The notes under the pieces: generated by a model
What the model saw: only the letters and a program-made list of their open reading frames with translations
Databases searched by the model: none
Told to the model about the DNA's origin: nothing
Part shown: positions 8,756 through 17,200 of the stretch, one piece after another
How the letters are laid out: every line of letters begins with the position of its first letter
Numbering within the stretch: position 1 is the first letter of the stretch
Program-made: the position numbers and the translations under genes
DNA from: Nostoc sp. MS1
GTDB taxonomy: Bacteria; Cyanobacteriota; Cyanobacteriia; Cyanobacteriales; Nostocaceae
Reading direction: 5' to 3'
Assembly (NCBI RefSeq): GCF_019976755.1
Contig: NZ_AP023441.1
Location: forward strand, 620,001-684,000
DNA: 64,000 nucleotides

Positions 8756-9189
8756 ATTTGATTAATTGGGTGATATGCCAAGAGACACATAAATTCAAAA
8801 CTTCTTAGTCATAGCTCAATGCCTTGCTTTCGCTAACAGCACTCATGACTATGAATTATGTATTAGATTTATTACTCTTTTCTTAGGTCTTGAATCTTGT
8901 TCAGTATAAAAAATGTATTTTTTGAAATAAAGTTTCTGTTTGAGTGTACGGATAAGAAGTTACGTACTCATAAATATTTCAATGTCAGTTAGACCGAATA
9001 ATTACGTAATTTCAACGTTTTTATTTTCTTGATAACGTATTTAATGTGGTGTGAAAATTGTTCTGATCTAGAAATACATTATAGAAATATGTATATATTT
9101 GCACTAAAAATCGAACTAATTTAGCGTCAGTAATTATTAGTAATAGTAAAACAAATTGATTACAGAAATGTAGAAGAATACTGAGAACC
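8756..9189. other. Divergent intergenic region of the polysaccharide locus
   Basis: This AT-rich 434-bp gap separates the minus-strand glycan operon from the plus-strand export gene and must hold promoters for both. Short repeated strings (GTTACGTACT, ATTACGTAAT, ATAACGTATT between about 8960 and 9042) share an ACGTA core and could be regulator sites. I see no RNA gene and no convincing open reading frame. Confidence 0.5.
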
Positions 9190-10218
9190 ATGCTCAAACG
9201 TTTAATTTTGAACACAATTATTATCACCTTGAGCTTGTCTACACCCTGTTTCGCTTTACCTTTGTCTCCTGGCGATCGCCTGAAAGTAACTATCCCGGAA
9301 GGAGAAGAATTTAGCGGCATTTTTGAGGTGAATTTGGAAGGGAAACTGGAAATACCTTATCTACAACCTTTATTAGTTGCAGGTTTAGAACCAGGGGAAG
9401 TACAGATGAACCTGACTCAAGCTTTGATTGATGGCGGGTTTTTTCAAGCTTCCTTTTTACGGGTAAATGTCAGTGTAGTACAGTGGTCGCCGATTGTGGT
9501 GTTTGTGAGTGGGGCAACATTTTTACCTGGACGGGTATTTATTAATGAACTCTCTCCCGGAGAAAAAACCCAACCCCCTGTACCTATCACTGGACAATAT
9601 CCGCCTAATCGTTATTTAGCCGCCGCCATTCGTGATGCTGGGGGAGTTACACCCACAGCCGATATTAAAAATGTGCAGTTAATCCGTAATGGAGAAACTC
9701 GCAGCATTGATCTATCTGGTATTTTGACTGGTGAACCTTTTGAAGACATCCCACTTATTGCAGGCGATCGCATTATTATTCCTGATTCTGGCAAAATGAA
9801 CAATGAGCTTATTCGCCCTTCGCAAATCACACCTACAGGTGTCAAAGTCTTCCTCTCTAATTTGACTGTACCAGCTACAGGTAATGCTGTTTCTGGTATT
9901 GGTCGTGATGCCACATCATTTCCATACGGTTCTCGTTTTTCTCATGCGGTGGTTGCGGCTAACTGTGCTGGGGGTACACGGGGTACAAATGCTGGTCGTC
10001 GCGCTGTGCTGGTAACTACTGAACAGTTGACGGGGAAAACTACTTACCTAGAGCGTGGGGTTAACGATATTCTCATGCGTTCTACTAACGATGTTAACAA
10101 TCCCTTCCTCAAGGCTAACGATAGTGTAGTTTGCTATGACTCAAAAGTTGTTCAATTTCGAGAGATTATCCAGACTATTTTATCCCCGATTCCGATTTTG
10201 CGAGATTTGTTCAAATAA
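9190..10218 (+). CDS. Wza-like polysaccharide export protein (Poly_export/SLBB)
   Basis: A 342-residue secreted protein with a signal peptide (MLKRLILNTIIITLSLSTPCFA) followed by a polysaccharide biosynthesis/export domain (LSPGDRLKVTIPEGEEFSGIFEVNLEGKL in short blocks from about residue 25) and an SLBB-like beta-grasp domain around VFVSGATFLPGRVFI (about 100-115) and AIRDAGGVTPTADIKNVQLIRNG (about 147-170). Family members form the outer-membrane or periplasmic conduit for polysaccharide. It has no obvious lipobox, so a signal-peptidase-I substrate is more likely than a lipoprotein. It is divergent from the glycan operon, and the gene ends just before the IS630 element. Confidence 0.83.
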   Translation: MLKRLILNTIIITLSLSTPCFALPLSPGDRLKVTIPEGEEFSGIFEVNLEGKLEIPYLQPLLVAGLEPGEVQMNLTQALIDGGFFQASFLRVNVSVVQWSPIVVFVSGATFLPGRVFINELSPGEKTQPPVPITGQYPPNRYLAAAIRDAGGVTPTADIKNVQLIRNGETRSIDLSGILTGEPFEDIPLIAGDRIIIPDSGKMNNELIRPSQITPTGVKVFLSNLTVPATGNAVSGIGRDATSFPYGSRFSHAVVAANCAGGTRGTNAGRRAVLVTTEQLTGKTTYLERGVNDILMRSTNDVNNPFLKANDSVVCYDSKVVQFREIIQTILSPIPILRDLFK

Positions 10219-10266
10219 ATGATAATACAGCGTTTGAGCGTCCCGCTCATCAAATTGAAAAGTATA

Positions 10267-10297
10267 CTAGTAGTCTGCCAAGACAACTTTGCTAGGT
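10267..10297 (+). repeat. IS630 left terminal inverted repeat
   Basis: It begins CTAGTAGTCTGCCAAG and continues AACTTTGCTA after two mismatches. It is the inverse of 11445-11475, with three differences in 31 positions. Confidence 0.85.
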
Positions 10298-11472
10298 TAG
10301 AGTTGGATATAAACGCTGCATTTTTCGGCGAGCATCTTTGGTTTGGAAACCCCAATAGACACTGGCTTTTTGCTGATTACGTTGTTTCTCCCAAGCGGCA
10401 ATCTCAGAAGTTAATGTTTCTGCATTAGGAATACGCCGTTCTAAACATTGGCGGGATAAAACAGATAATTCAATTTCTACTTGATTCAACCAAGAAGCGT
10501 GCTTAGGAGTATAGTGAAACTCTAATTTTTGAATAATTCGACGTGCTTCTTCTGGTGGAAAAACTTCATATAATGCGCTGGGAGTATGAATATTCAGGTT
10601 ATCAACTACCAAACGAATAACATCAGCATCTTGGTAGCAAACATCTACTAAATTTTTCATCTGTTTAGCAAAATCGACTTTAGTTCGACGTTCTGTAACT
10701 TCGATATGCCGCCAACCTGCCAAGGGTTGAAAACACGCAAATAAATTTACTGTCCCGTTACGTTTATACTCGAAATCATAACGTTCAGGCTGCTCCGGCT
10801 CTGGTGGCAAAGGAAGTCTTACTTCTTCTACTAGTTGGTAGGGACGTTCATCAAAGCAGACTACAGGACGTTTAGGATCATAAGGCTCATTGTATAAATC
10901 CAACACATCTTCCATTCGGAAAACATATTCTGCGTTAACTTCAGGAATGCACCACTGTTGTTTTAACCACGGTTTGATTTCATTTTTTTTAAAGTTTGAC
11001 GCACTGTTTCGTCCGAAATTGAATCTATGATACCAACGTTCACTAAATGATCCGCTAATAATTGCATTGTCCAACGTACTCTTCCAACTGGTGGATTGGA
11101 ACAAGCAGTGGCAATTAAAAATGCTTCTTGTTTTTCATCTAACTTTTTAGGTTTTGGTGGATGAACTTCATCCTTTAAAGCAAAATCTAACCCCCCAATG
11201 ACAAATTTTTCTCGTATTCGTTGCACTGTTGCAACATGCGCTCTAACTATGCTAGCGATCGCTTGATCCGTTTCTCCTTCAGAAGCCATTAGAAGAATGT
11301 TTGCACGGGTTATGGTTCTTGCTTTGTGTTTACCTTTTTTAATTATTGCTTGTAGCTGAGAAACTTCCTCTTCATTCAAGTCAACAATGTACTTTTTCGC
11401 CATGTTACACCCCGTTTTTGGCTATTTTACCAATTAGAGGTTTTACTTAGCAAAGTTACCTTGGCAGACTAC
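10270..11472 (-). mobile_element. IS630-family insertion sequence
   Basis: The element is about 1.2 kb with 31-bp terminal inverted repeats at 10267-10297 and 11445-11475 that match at 28 of 31 positions by eye, including TA dinucleotides at both ends, as expected from the TA target duplication of IS630/Tc1-type elements. It carries a transposase in two frames. The right end lies inside the Pnkp gene: the last ten residues of that protein are encoded by the terminal repeat. The left end is 50 bp downstream of the Wza-like gene. Confidence 0.9.
10292..11403 (-). CDS. IS630 transposase, two frames joined by probable -1 frameshifting
   Basis: The first frame (start 11403, stop at 10963) gives a 146-residue HTH protein (MAKKYIVDLNEEEVSQLQ...; HTH near ASIVRAHVATVQRIREKF). 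The DDE catalytic part is in the -1 frame to 10292, with CFDERPY, VVDNLNIHTP and ASWLNQVEIELSVLSRQ supplying the acidic triad. The frames overlap at a run of eight A residues (minus strand, complement of 10983-10990) preceded by TTT. Slipping there joins LKK to NEIKPWLKQQW and gives a protein of about 370 residues, normal for the family. The intact domains suggest an active or recently active element. Confidence 0.85.
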
Positions 11473-13200
11473 TAGCTCGTCAAAGAACTTCCTGCCTGTG
11501 CGGGTGTAGCAAATACCGATACCTTCATCCACCACACCAAACCGTTTCTCGGCTGCTGCTTCATCCCGACAAACAACGACAACCGCCCGTGAACCCATGT
11601 GCTTTTCTTCGCATACTAACTCTGTAATTTCTTGGTTTTGGTAGTAGGCGAAGGCTTGAGCGGGATGTTCCAAATATCCGGGAACTGAGGATGTCTCAAC
11701 AGGCGACATGGTAGGGGGTAGGTAAATCAACCATTTGGGATTTGCGGCGAAACGGCTCATAATTTCTAAAGCTGCGATCGCATTTTCTTCTCTAATGGTG
11801 ATATTTGGTTGGAGTTTGGTATTGATGATGCGCTTACCTAACACATCTGCGATATTGAGAACATCATCAAATTCCTGTTGAGATGTACGATTAAAGCTAT
11901 TGTCCACCAAAGGTTTCGCAGGTTCGCAATACACACGCGCCGCCGGGACACTCACCAATTCCTTTTCGGGATAACGCAGCGCAGTAAGTTTCCCACCAAA
12001 CACGCAACCTGTATCAATATCAATCGTATTATTCAACCATTCCGCCTCCGGGACGGGTGTATGTCCGTAGACTACCAGCGCCTCACCCCGATAATCTCCC
12101 GCCCAGTTATAGCGGACTGGTAAGCCAAACTCGTCAATTTCCCCCGTACTTTCACCATACAAAGCAAATTCCCGCACCGCACCAGAACCCCGCCCCTGCA
12201 TTTCCTGCTTCATCCCTGCGTGCGCCACTACTAAGCGTCCATCATCAAGTAGATAGTGGCTGACAAGGGAATCTAAAAACTCTGTAAGTTCTTTGGTAAA
12301 TGGTTCACGAATTTCCTCTGGTAAGGCTGCAATTTCCTCAAGAGTTTGCTCTAACCCATGATTTACCTTGACATTCTTACCTCGTAGTTTCCGCAATAAT
12401 TTGTTTTCATGATTACCAGGAACACAGATGGCTGTCCCGGCTGCAACCATGTTCCGTACTAGCTTGACTGTATCTAGGATACGTATACCTCTATCTACTA
12501 AATCACCAAGAAAGATGGCTTTACGTCCTTGAGGATGGTGATAAGTTGGAGCGTCCCAGAGTGTATATTCTACTTCTGTACTTTTTTCGTAGCCTAATTG
12601 TTGGAGTAAAGTTTCTAGTTCGTCGCAACAGCCATGAATATCGCCGATGATATCAAAGGGGCCGTGTTCGTGTTTTTTGTTGTTCCATAGGGGTTGGAGT
12701 TCGAGTTCGACGTTAGCGATTTCTTCTGGTGATTTGAGGGTATAGACGTAACGGAAACCCTCTTTTTCTAAACCACGCAGAGAACGCCGCAACATTTGAG
12801 TATGACGACGGACTACATGGGGGCCAAAATTGCGATCGCTCCTTTGCTGGTTTCTTTCATGACATAATTCTTCTGGTAGGTCAAAAACTATGGCAACAGC
12901 AAAGCAATGATATTGTCTCGCCATTTGTAGTAAAGTCTTGCGGTCTTCTGGCTGGACGTTGGTAGCATCTATGACAGTTAGCTTACCTGCGGCTAGGCGC
13001 TTGGCTGTAATGTAGTGGAGAACATCGAAAGCATCCCCAGAAGCAGACTGATTATTTTCATCGTTAGAAACTAACCCGCGACAAAAATCAGAAGATATCA
13101 CTTCATAAGGTTGAAAGTGTTGACGCGCAAACGTAGATTTACCTGCGCCAGAAGCGCCAATAAGGACAACTAAGGAAAGTTCAGGAATAGTTATTTTCAT
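11443..13200 (-). CDS. pnkp: Polynucleotide kinase-phosphatase Pnkp, ligase domain truncated by IS630
   Basis: The protein has a kinase domain (P-loop GASGAGKST at 15-23), a metallophosphoesterase domain (GDIHG 186-190, GDLVDRG 232-238, GNHE 262-265) and only the start of the nucleotidyltransferase/ligase domain, with the adenylation motif EEKHMGSRAV (Lys533). Bacterial Pnkp is normally about 850 residues. Here the host sequence ends near residue 576 and the last codons come from the IS630 terminus, so ligase motifs III-V are missing. No remaining ligase sequence is seen on the other side of the IS. Pnkp with Hen1 repairs and 2'-O-methylates cleaved RNA; kinase and phosphatase activity could persist but sealing should not. 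It lies 44 bp after the Thg1-like gene. Confidence 0.88.
   Translation of the reverse strand: MKITIPELSLVVLIGASGAGKSTFARQHFQPYEVISSDFCRGLVSNDENNQSASGDAFDVLHYITAKRLAAGKLTVIDATNVQPEDRKTLLQMARQYHCFAVAIVFDLPEELCHERNQQRSDRNFGPHVVRRHTQMLRRSLRGLEKEGFRYVYTLKSPEEIANVELELQPLWNNKKHEHGPFDIIGDIHGCCDELETLLQQLGYEKSTEVEYTLWDAPTYHHPQGRKAIFLGDLVDRGIRILDTVKLVRNMVAAGTAICVPGNHENKLLRKLRGKNVKVNHGLEQTLEEIAALPEEIREPFTKELTEFLDSLVSHYLLDDGRLVVAHAGMKQEMQGRGSGAVREFALYGESTGEIDEFGLPVRYNWAGDYRGEALVVYGHTPVPEAEWLNNTIDIDTGCVFGGKLTALRYPEKELVSVPAARVYCEPAKPLVDNSFNRTSQQEFDDVLNIADVLGKRIINTKLQPNITIREENAIAALEIMSRFAANPKWLIYLPPTMSPVETSSVPGYLEHPAQAFAYYQNQEITELVCEEKHMGSRAVVVVCRDEAAAEKRFGVVDEGIGICYTRTGRKFFDELVVCQGNFAK
11445..11475 (-). repeat. 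IS630 right terminal inverted repeat
   Basis: Read on the minus strand it begins CTAGTAGTCTGCCAAG, matching the left end. It lies within the truncated pnkp frame and supplies its final codons and stop. Confidence 0.85.
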
Positions 13201-13203
13201 AAT

Positions 13204-13255
13204 TGTTAGTCATTAGTCATTGGTCAACAGTCAACAGTCAACGGTTAACTGTTAA
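13204..13255. repeat. Heptad-type short tandem repeat
   Basis: Degenerate tandem units of 7 bases (TTAGTCA, then GTCAACA variants) fill the gap between pnkp and the Thg1-like gene and extend into the stop and last codons (LVNS) of the latter. Confidence 0.7.
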
Positions 13256-14003
13256 CTAATTCAAAAATAAATTTGCTGTATTCATCCTTCATAGGTAAAT
13301 CGATATCTTTTTTGATGCGTCGCCTCAATGCGGGAACAGTTTCACCTGTGATTGGATTAAATCCTTCTTTTTGATATTCTTCCCAATAAAGCCCGATACC
13401 TCGCTTTTGCCAGTTAGGAAGTTGATTAAAATTAATCCCATGTTGAAATAACAATTCGTTTTTATCAGCTACAGATAATCCTGTCATCATGGTAGTTGCT
13501 TGGGTTGCAGTTTTACCATCACGACGCAAGCACCAATAGCAATGAGCATTTAAAGCGTTTCTGTGAGCGTCTTCATGTCGCCAACGAAAATAATTTACTA
13601 CTACTTCTATATTAGGAAGCTGGGAAATGCGACAGTCGAAACAAGCAACATCACCCAATAACAAAGAAAATTTAGCGCTTGCTTCTCCCGCTAGAACTGA
13701 GTTAAGTTTTCTGAGTTTGCGGTTAAAAGTAGTTTCGTTGTAGGCAAACAGCAAAGAGATTTCATCACTTTGAGTATAAGCATATTTAATATCTATGCCG
13801 CAATTCATTAAATGCTCTATTGTTACCAGCATCATGTCTCGAAAGCGTGCATCATAAGGAGATTCAAATTGATGTACTTCTTTTGTCAGGCGAGTAAAAC
13901 TGCGTCCATCTAACCTAGCGACTATATAGATTCCGGGAATTACACAATAATCATGGGCTGTTTCAAATACCCGCATTTTACTATCTAGTTCATCAAACTT
14001 CAT
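13245..14003 (-). CDS. Thg1-like 3'-5' nucleotidyltransferase (tRNA-His guanylyltransferase superfamily)
   Basis: About 252 residues with the Thg1 palm motifs: RLDGRSFTRLTK (about residues 30-41) and the second metal-binding QSDEISLLF (about 78-86), plus the conserved RWRHEDAHRNALNAHCYW segment. Thg1-like proteins add nucleotides to the 5' end of RNA in a template-directed manner, and bacterial ones repair 5'-truncated tRNAs. The preferred start is the ATG at 14003, which overlaps the upstream kinase stop by 11 bp; another ATG lies five codons earlier. Its place between Pnkp and Hen1 points to RNA repair rather than normal tRNA-His maturation. Confidence 0.85.
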   Translation of the reverse strand: MKFDELDSKMRVFETAHDYCVIPGIYIVARLDGRSFTRLTKEVHQFESPYDARFRDMMLVTIEHLMNCGIDIKYAYTQSDEISLLFAYNETTFNRKLRKLNSVLAGEASAKFSLLLGDVACFDCRISQLPNIEVVVNYFRWRHEDAHRNALNAHCYWCLRRDGKTATQATTMMTGLSVADKNELLFQHGINFNQLPNWQKRGIGLYWEEYQKEGFNPITGETVPALRRRIKKDIDLPMKDEYSKFIFELVNS

Positions 14004-14442
14004 GTTGACATTCCTCAATAATAAATGAATAATCTAATTCAGATTTAACTGTATAAATTGCGTCAAATCCTTCTTGCAATTTGGGTATAACTAACTTTTT
14101 ATATGTTCCTAATAACCCCACAAGTGGCACGACTTGTTTAGTTGGTCTTTGGTTATTCCTTTGCTTGCATTGTTCTAAATCTGCTTGAAAGTAATAAGCT
14201 ATAACTCGAAATTTATGATTTTTTGCTGGTATAATATAATGTAGTCTTTCTTCAACACTTGGGTTAGTGTTATCTACTACAAAAGGTTGTTTGCCTTCTA
14301 GACAAGCTTGCAGGAGAATCTGCTCTCGATGACGAGTTTTGAGCATATCTAAGTTAAGGCGGATATGGGTGTTGAAAAAGTAATCTCGATAAAAAGTAGA
14401 CTTACCTACACCCTGAATACCAATAAAAATAATAGCTTCCAT
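13993..14442 (-). CDS. Small P-loop kinase, polynucleotide-kinase-like
   Basis: This 149-residue protein has a Walker A motif GIQGVGKST (about residues 8-16), a VVDNTNPSVEER segment (about 54-65; the DxTN pattern of T4 Pnk-like kinases) and a lid-like RNNQRPTK. It resembles the kinase domain of the neighbouring Pnkp as a free-standing module. It probably phosphorylates RNA 5'-OH ends, but a nucleoside or small-molecule substrate cannot be excluded. It is coupled to the Thg1-like gene by overlap and starts 26 bp after hen1. Confidence 0.75.
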   Translation of the reverse strand: MEAIIFIGIQGVGKSTFYRDYFFNTHIRLNLDMLKTRHREQILLQACLEGKQPFVVDNTNPSVEERLHYIIPAKNHKFRVIAYYFQADLEQCKQRNNQRPTKQVVPLVGLLGTYKKLVIPKLQEGFDAIYTVKSELDYSFIIEECQHEV

Positions 14443-14468
14443 TTTTCATAATTCGTAATTCGTAATTT

Positions 14469-15854
14469 TTACTTAATTACAAACACTGCCATTTGTGTTG
14501 GTGAACCTAGTTCTGGATCTTCTTCTCCTATTGGTTGAAACTGTACATTGTAACTAAAGCGTTCTGTAATTTTATTTGCCCAGGTTTGGAATTGCGATCG
14601 CGTCCATTCAAACCTATGGTCTTTATGTCGTAGTTTCCCCGCCGGGAGGTTGACAAATTTGGCGTTATATTCAATATTTGGTGTTGTGACTATCACCGTT
14701 TTTGGTCGAGTAAATTCAAATAAAACTCGCTCAAATGCTCCTAAACGTGGTAAATCAAGATGTTCAATTACCTCAATTACTGTAGCTGCGTCGTAACCAT
14801 GAAAGCGTTTATCTTGATAGGTAAGCGCACTTTGAATTAATTGCAAACGTTCCCATTGATTACGGGGAAGGCGCAAGCGGTCTAATCTTTCTTGAGCAAT
14901 TTCTAATGACCTGTAGGAAACATCTACACCTGTAATTTGCTCAAAAAAGGCATCATTTAAGAGTATTTTTAATAAATTTCCTTGACCACAACCTAAATCA
15001 ATTACACGCCTCGCATTACTTTGTTTTAACGCCGCAACTACCGCATTCATACGCTGTTGGTTGAGGCTAATTGGTTTTTCTAGAGCCGCTTCTTCCTGAG
15101 CGTGGGTTTCTTCGGTACTATCCGGGTCGGGGTTATCTTCCTCTGCTAACTGCGCTAAAGCTGTACGAGTTAAGCGGTGTTGTCTTTTAAGGTAACGACG
15201 AGTAATTTGTTCTCGTGCTGGGTGTTGCGATAACCAACCTTCACCATGACGTAGTAATTTTTCGATTTCTTCTTCGTTTACCCAGTAGTGTTTATCATCA
15301 TCTAACACGGGAATGAGGACGTAGAGATGACTTAACAAATCACTCAAAGTTATGGTGTGGTGGAGTTCCACTGTAAAATAACGACTATCACCCCAATCTG
15401 GGAATTTTTCATCTAAAACATGACCTTGAGCTTTAACAGTGTAACCCAGAGGCTCAAATAATTGTCGCAGAAAACCTTCACCACCACGACAGGGTAAAAC
15501 TGACAGTTTCGCCACTAAAGGTATAGGCGTTTGTGCTAATTCTGGTCGGTCTTTGCTGCGTCCACCTAAAGCTGTACTAAATACTTGCGCGATCGCAACA
15601 CTCATAAATGATGATGCCACATAAGGGCGATCGCTCACATATTGTTCCAACGTCGTACCCCTCCCCCGCACCAACTTCACCGGGTCAACATCCAACAACA
15701 ACGCCGCCGTACAACGTTCGTCATTCGCTTCCGGGTAAAAAACGTGCGCTTTTCCATAAGACAGGGAAAACGAATGGAAACGGTCTGGGTGTTTATGTAG
15801 TAAGTAGCCTAACTCTGTTGCTGGGGAGTGGGTGGTGGTGATGGTAAGCAGCAT
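14469..15854 (-). CDS. hen1: Bacterial Hen1 3'-terminal RNA ribose 2'-O-methyltransferase
   Basis: At 461 residues this is a full-length bacterial Hen1. The N-terminal half (about 1-240, beginning MLLTITTTHSPATELGYLLHKHP) is the region known to associate with and activate the Pnkp ligase. The C-terminal half is the methyltransferase, with the SAM motif VIDLGCGQGN (284-293) and the metal/catalytic residues EVIEHL (361-366) and HKDH (410-413). It marks the repaired 3' ribose so that re-cleavage is blocked. It is first in the hen1-kinase-thg1L-pnkp operon. Since the ligase is disrupted, its normal partner activity is probably lost in this strain. Confidence 0.92.
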   Translation of the reverse strand: MLLTITTTHSPATELGYLLHKHPDRFHSFSLSYGKAHVFYPEANDERCTAALLLDVDPVKLVRGRGTTLEQYVSDRPYVASSFMSVAIAQVFSTALGGRSKDRPELAQTPIPLVAKLSVLPCRGGEGFLRQLFEPLGYTVKAQGHVLDEKFPDWGDSRYFTVELHHTITLSDLLSHLYVLIPVLDDDKHYWVNEEEIEKLLRHGEGWLSQHPAREQITRRYLKRQHRLTRTALAQLAEEDNPDPDSTEETHAQEEAALEKPISLNQQRMNAVVAALKQSNARRVIDLGCGQGNLLKILLNDAFFEQITGVDVSYRSLEIAQERLDRLRLPRNQWERLQLIQSALTYQDKRFHGYDAATVIEVIEHLDLPRLGAFERVLFEFTRPKTVIVTTPNIEYNAKFVNLPAGKLRHKDHRFEWTRSQFQTWANKITERFSYNVQFQPIGEEDPELGSPTQMAVFVIK

Positions 15855-15994
15855 TCACTTAATATTCGTGTCAGTGATTAGTTAATAAATACTGTTCCAA
15901 GGTAAACGATTACGGAAAATTCGTCATTGGTAATCTTTTACCGTTTCACCTTCAGGCTTTCTCTCACAGTAGGTTTACTGTTAGGTAATTTTAG

Positions 15995-16564
15995 TTAAAA
16001 ATTTACTGTTGCTGTTTCTTGTACAGACTGGAGAAATTTGATTAATTCTTGAATAAAAGGAGCTTGACGTAGAATTTTCAGATTCTCTGTAGTTAATGTT
16101 TTGTTGGTTAATAGATTTATAAATTTGGAGTAACTATCATACATGTGAGATTGTAAAAGCAATATTTCTAAGCTTTTACGAGGTTCAAAACCAGCCTGAG
16201 TAATTATATCTTGAGATGGTTTGTATTTTAATAGATGCGAAAGTAACCCAATATCCTGAAAAAAAATAATTTCCATTTCAGGTACAGCAGCAATTACTTT
16301 AAATGGTATATTTGCTGATACACTTTCAACTAGTTCTTCAATACTTTTGAGGCGTTCTTGAATTATCTCTGGTGCTACTGAATCTGCATCAATAACAATA
16401 GCAACTGGTACTTGTCTACGAACAATCAAAGAACGCGCCAGAGATTTGACGGCGGATAGTCCGCCAGCCGCAACAATTTCAACGTTGTTTAATAATTCTT
16501 CTGGTAGAACAATTTTAAGTAACTGTACATCTAAATTTCCTTCACAAACAATGTAAGCAATCAT
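15995..16564 (-). CDS. TOPRIM-domain protein paired with a nuclease
   Basis: This 189-residue protein opens with AYIVCEGNLDVQLLK, the conserved TOPRIM glutamate being Glu8. The acidic pair follows in AIVIDADS (Asp59, Asp61), with the AAGGLSAVKSLA segment between them. It resembles compact TOPRIM proteins such as the C-terminal nuclease part of OLD-type enzymes, but no ATPase domain is attached. The start overlaps the stop of the upstream nuclease gene by 4 bp, so the two are almost certainly co-translated. Function is not known; metal-dependent nucleic acid cleavage or ligand sensing are possible. Confidence 0.7.
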   Translation of the reverse strand: MIAYIVCEGNLDVQLLKIVLPEELLNNVEIVAAGGLSAVKSLARSLIVRRQVPVAIVIDADSVAPEIIQERLKSIEELVESVSANIPFKVIAAVPEMEIIFFQDIGLLSHLLKYKPSQDIITQAGFEPRKSLEILLLQSHMYDSYSKFINLLTNKTLTTENLKILRQAPFIQELIKFLQSVQETATVNF

Positions 16565-17115
16565 AAAATATATTTCTCCCTAACATCATAATCAGGTAGC
16601 CCATCTTCTACGCATACTTGATATTTAAGAGTTAACAATTCGCAAATTATTTCTTTCTCTAAAGCATATTTTATTTCTTCTCCAGTCCATAAAAGAATTG
16701 TCTGCGGTAATGAAAAATAGGAAAGATGGCGAGCCGGATCAGTAAAACCAGTTCGACTAAATACTAATCCAATTGTACTGGCGGGACGGCGTAAAAGTTG
16801 ATTACGGAGTTTAGCAATAGGAGCAATATCAACGTTTGTTTTGTCTGCAAAATCCTTACTTTCAACTAGACAAGACAAACCACCGCAGTAAATAACACCA
16901 TCAATTTGTTCAACTTCTTCCCCAAACAGTTTTACTCTGTATGGCCATCTTACTTTTGCGCCGTCTAGTTGAAATGCTCTTAAAATTAGGTATTCAAATG
17001 CTTTACCTGCATCCCATCCGGGAGTGTTACGATTCTCAATGTTATCCCATAGGTTTCGCAATCCATCCCATTGCAGCGATTGAATTATACTTTCGTATTG
17101 TGCTGCCCCAGTCAA
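16561..17115 (-). CDS. Mrr-like PD-(D/E)XK restriction endonuclease
   Basis: In this 184-residue protein the catalytic pattern is clear: Glu41 in GKAFEYLILRAFQ, Asp72 in EQIDGVIYCGG and Glu85-x-Lys87 in CLVESKDF. This is the order found in Mrr-type restriction endonuclease folds. There is no obvious DNA-binding domain, so target choice may depend on the co-translated TOPRIM partner. Placement just upstream of hen1 on the same strand suggests a defence or nucleic-acid quality-control context. It could also be a solitary nuclease from a degraded restriction system. Confidence 0.72.
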   Translation of the reverse strand: MTGAAQYESIIQSLQWDGLRNLWDNIENRNTPGWDAGKAFEYLILRAFQLDGAKVRWPYRVKLFGEEVEQIDGVIYCGGLSCLVESKDFADKTNVDIAPIAKLRNQLLRRPASTIGLVFSRTGFTDPARHLSYFSLPQTILLWTGEEIKYALEKEIICELLTLKYQVCVEDGLPDYDVREKYIL

Positions 17116-17169
17116 TTCATATCCTCCAAATACTTATACTGTTTCTTGATGTAGCTTGATTCTTCACTG

Positions 17170-17195
17170 TAGAGACGTTGCAAGTAACGTCTCCA
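17170..17195. terminator. Palindromic repeat / possible terminator
   Basis: An 8-bp perfect stem (GAGACGTT at 17172-17179, AACGTCTC at 17186-17193) with a 6-base loop lies just after the stop of the DUF3352 gene. The sequence resembles a palindromic element common in Nostoc-type genomes. No T run follows. Confidence 0.5.
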
Positions 17196-17200
17196 CATCA

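Noticed and set aside
13201..13256. Tandem short repeats as possible CRISPR
   Set aside because: Units are 7 bases without spacers, matching heptad-type short tandem repeats found in many other gaps of this window.
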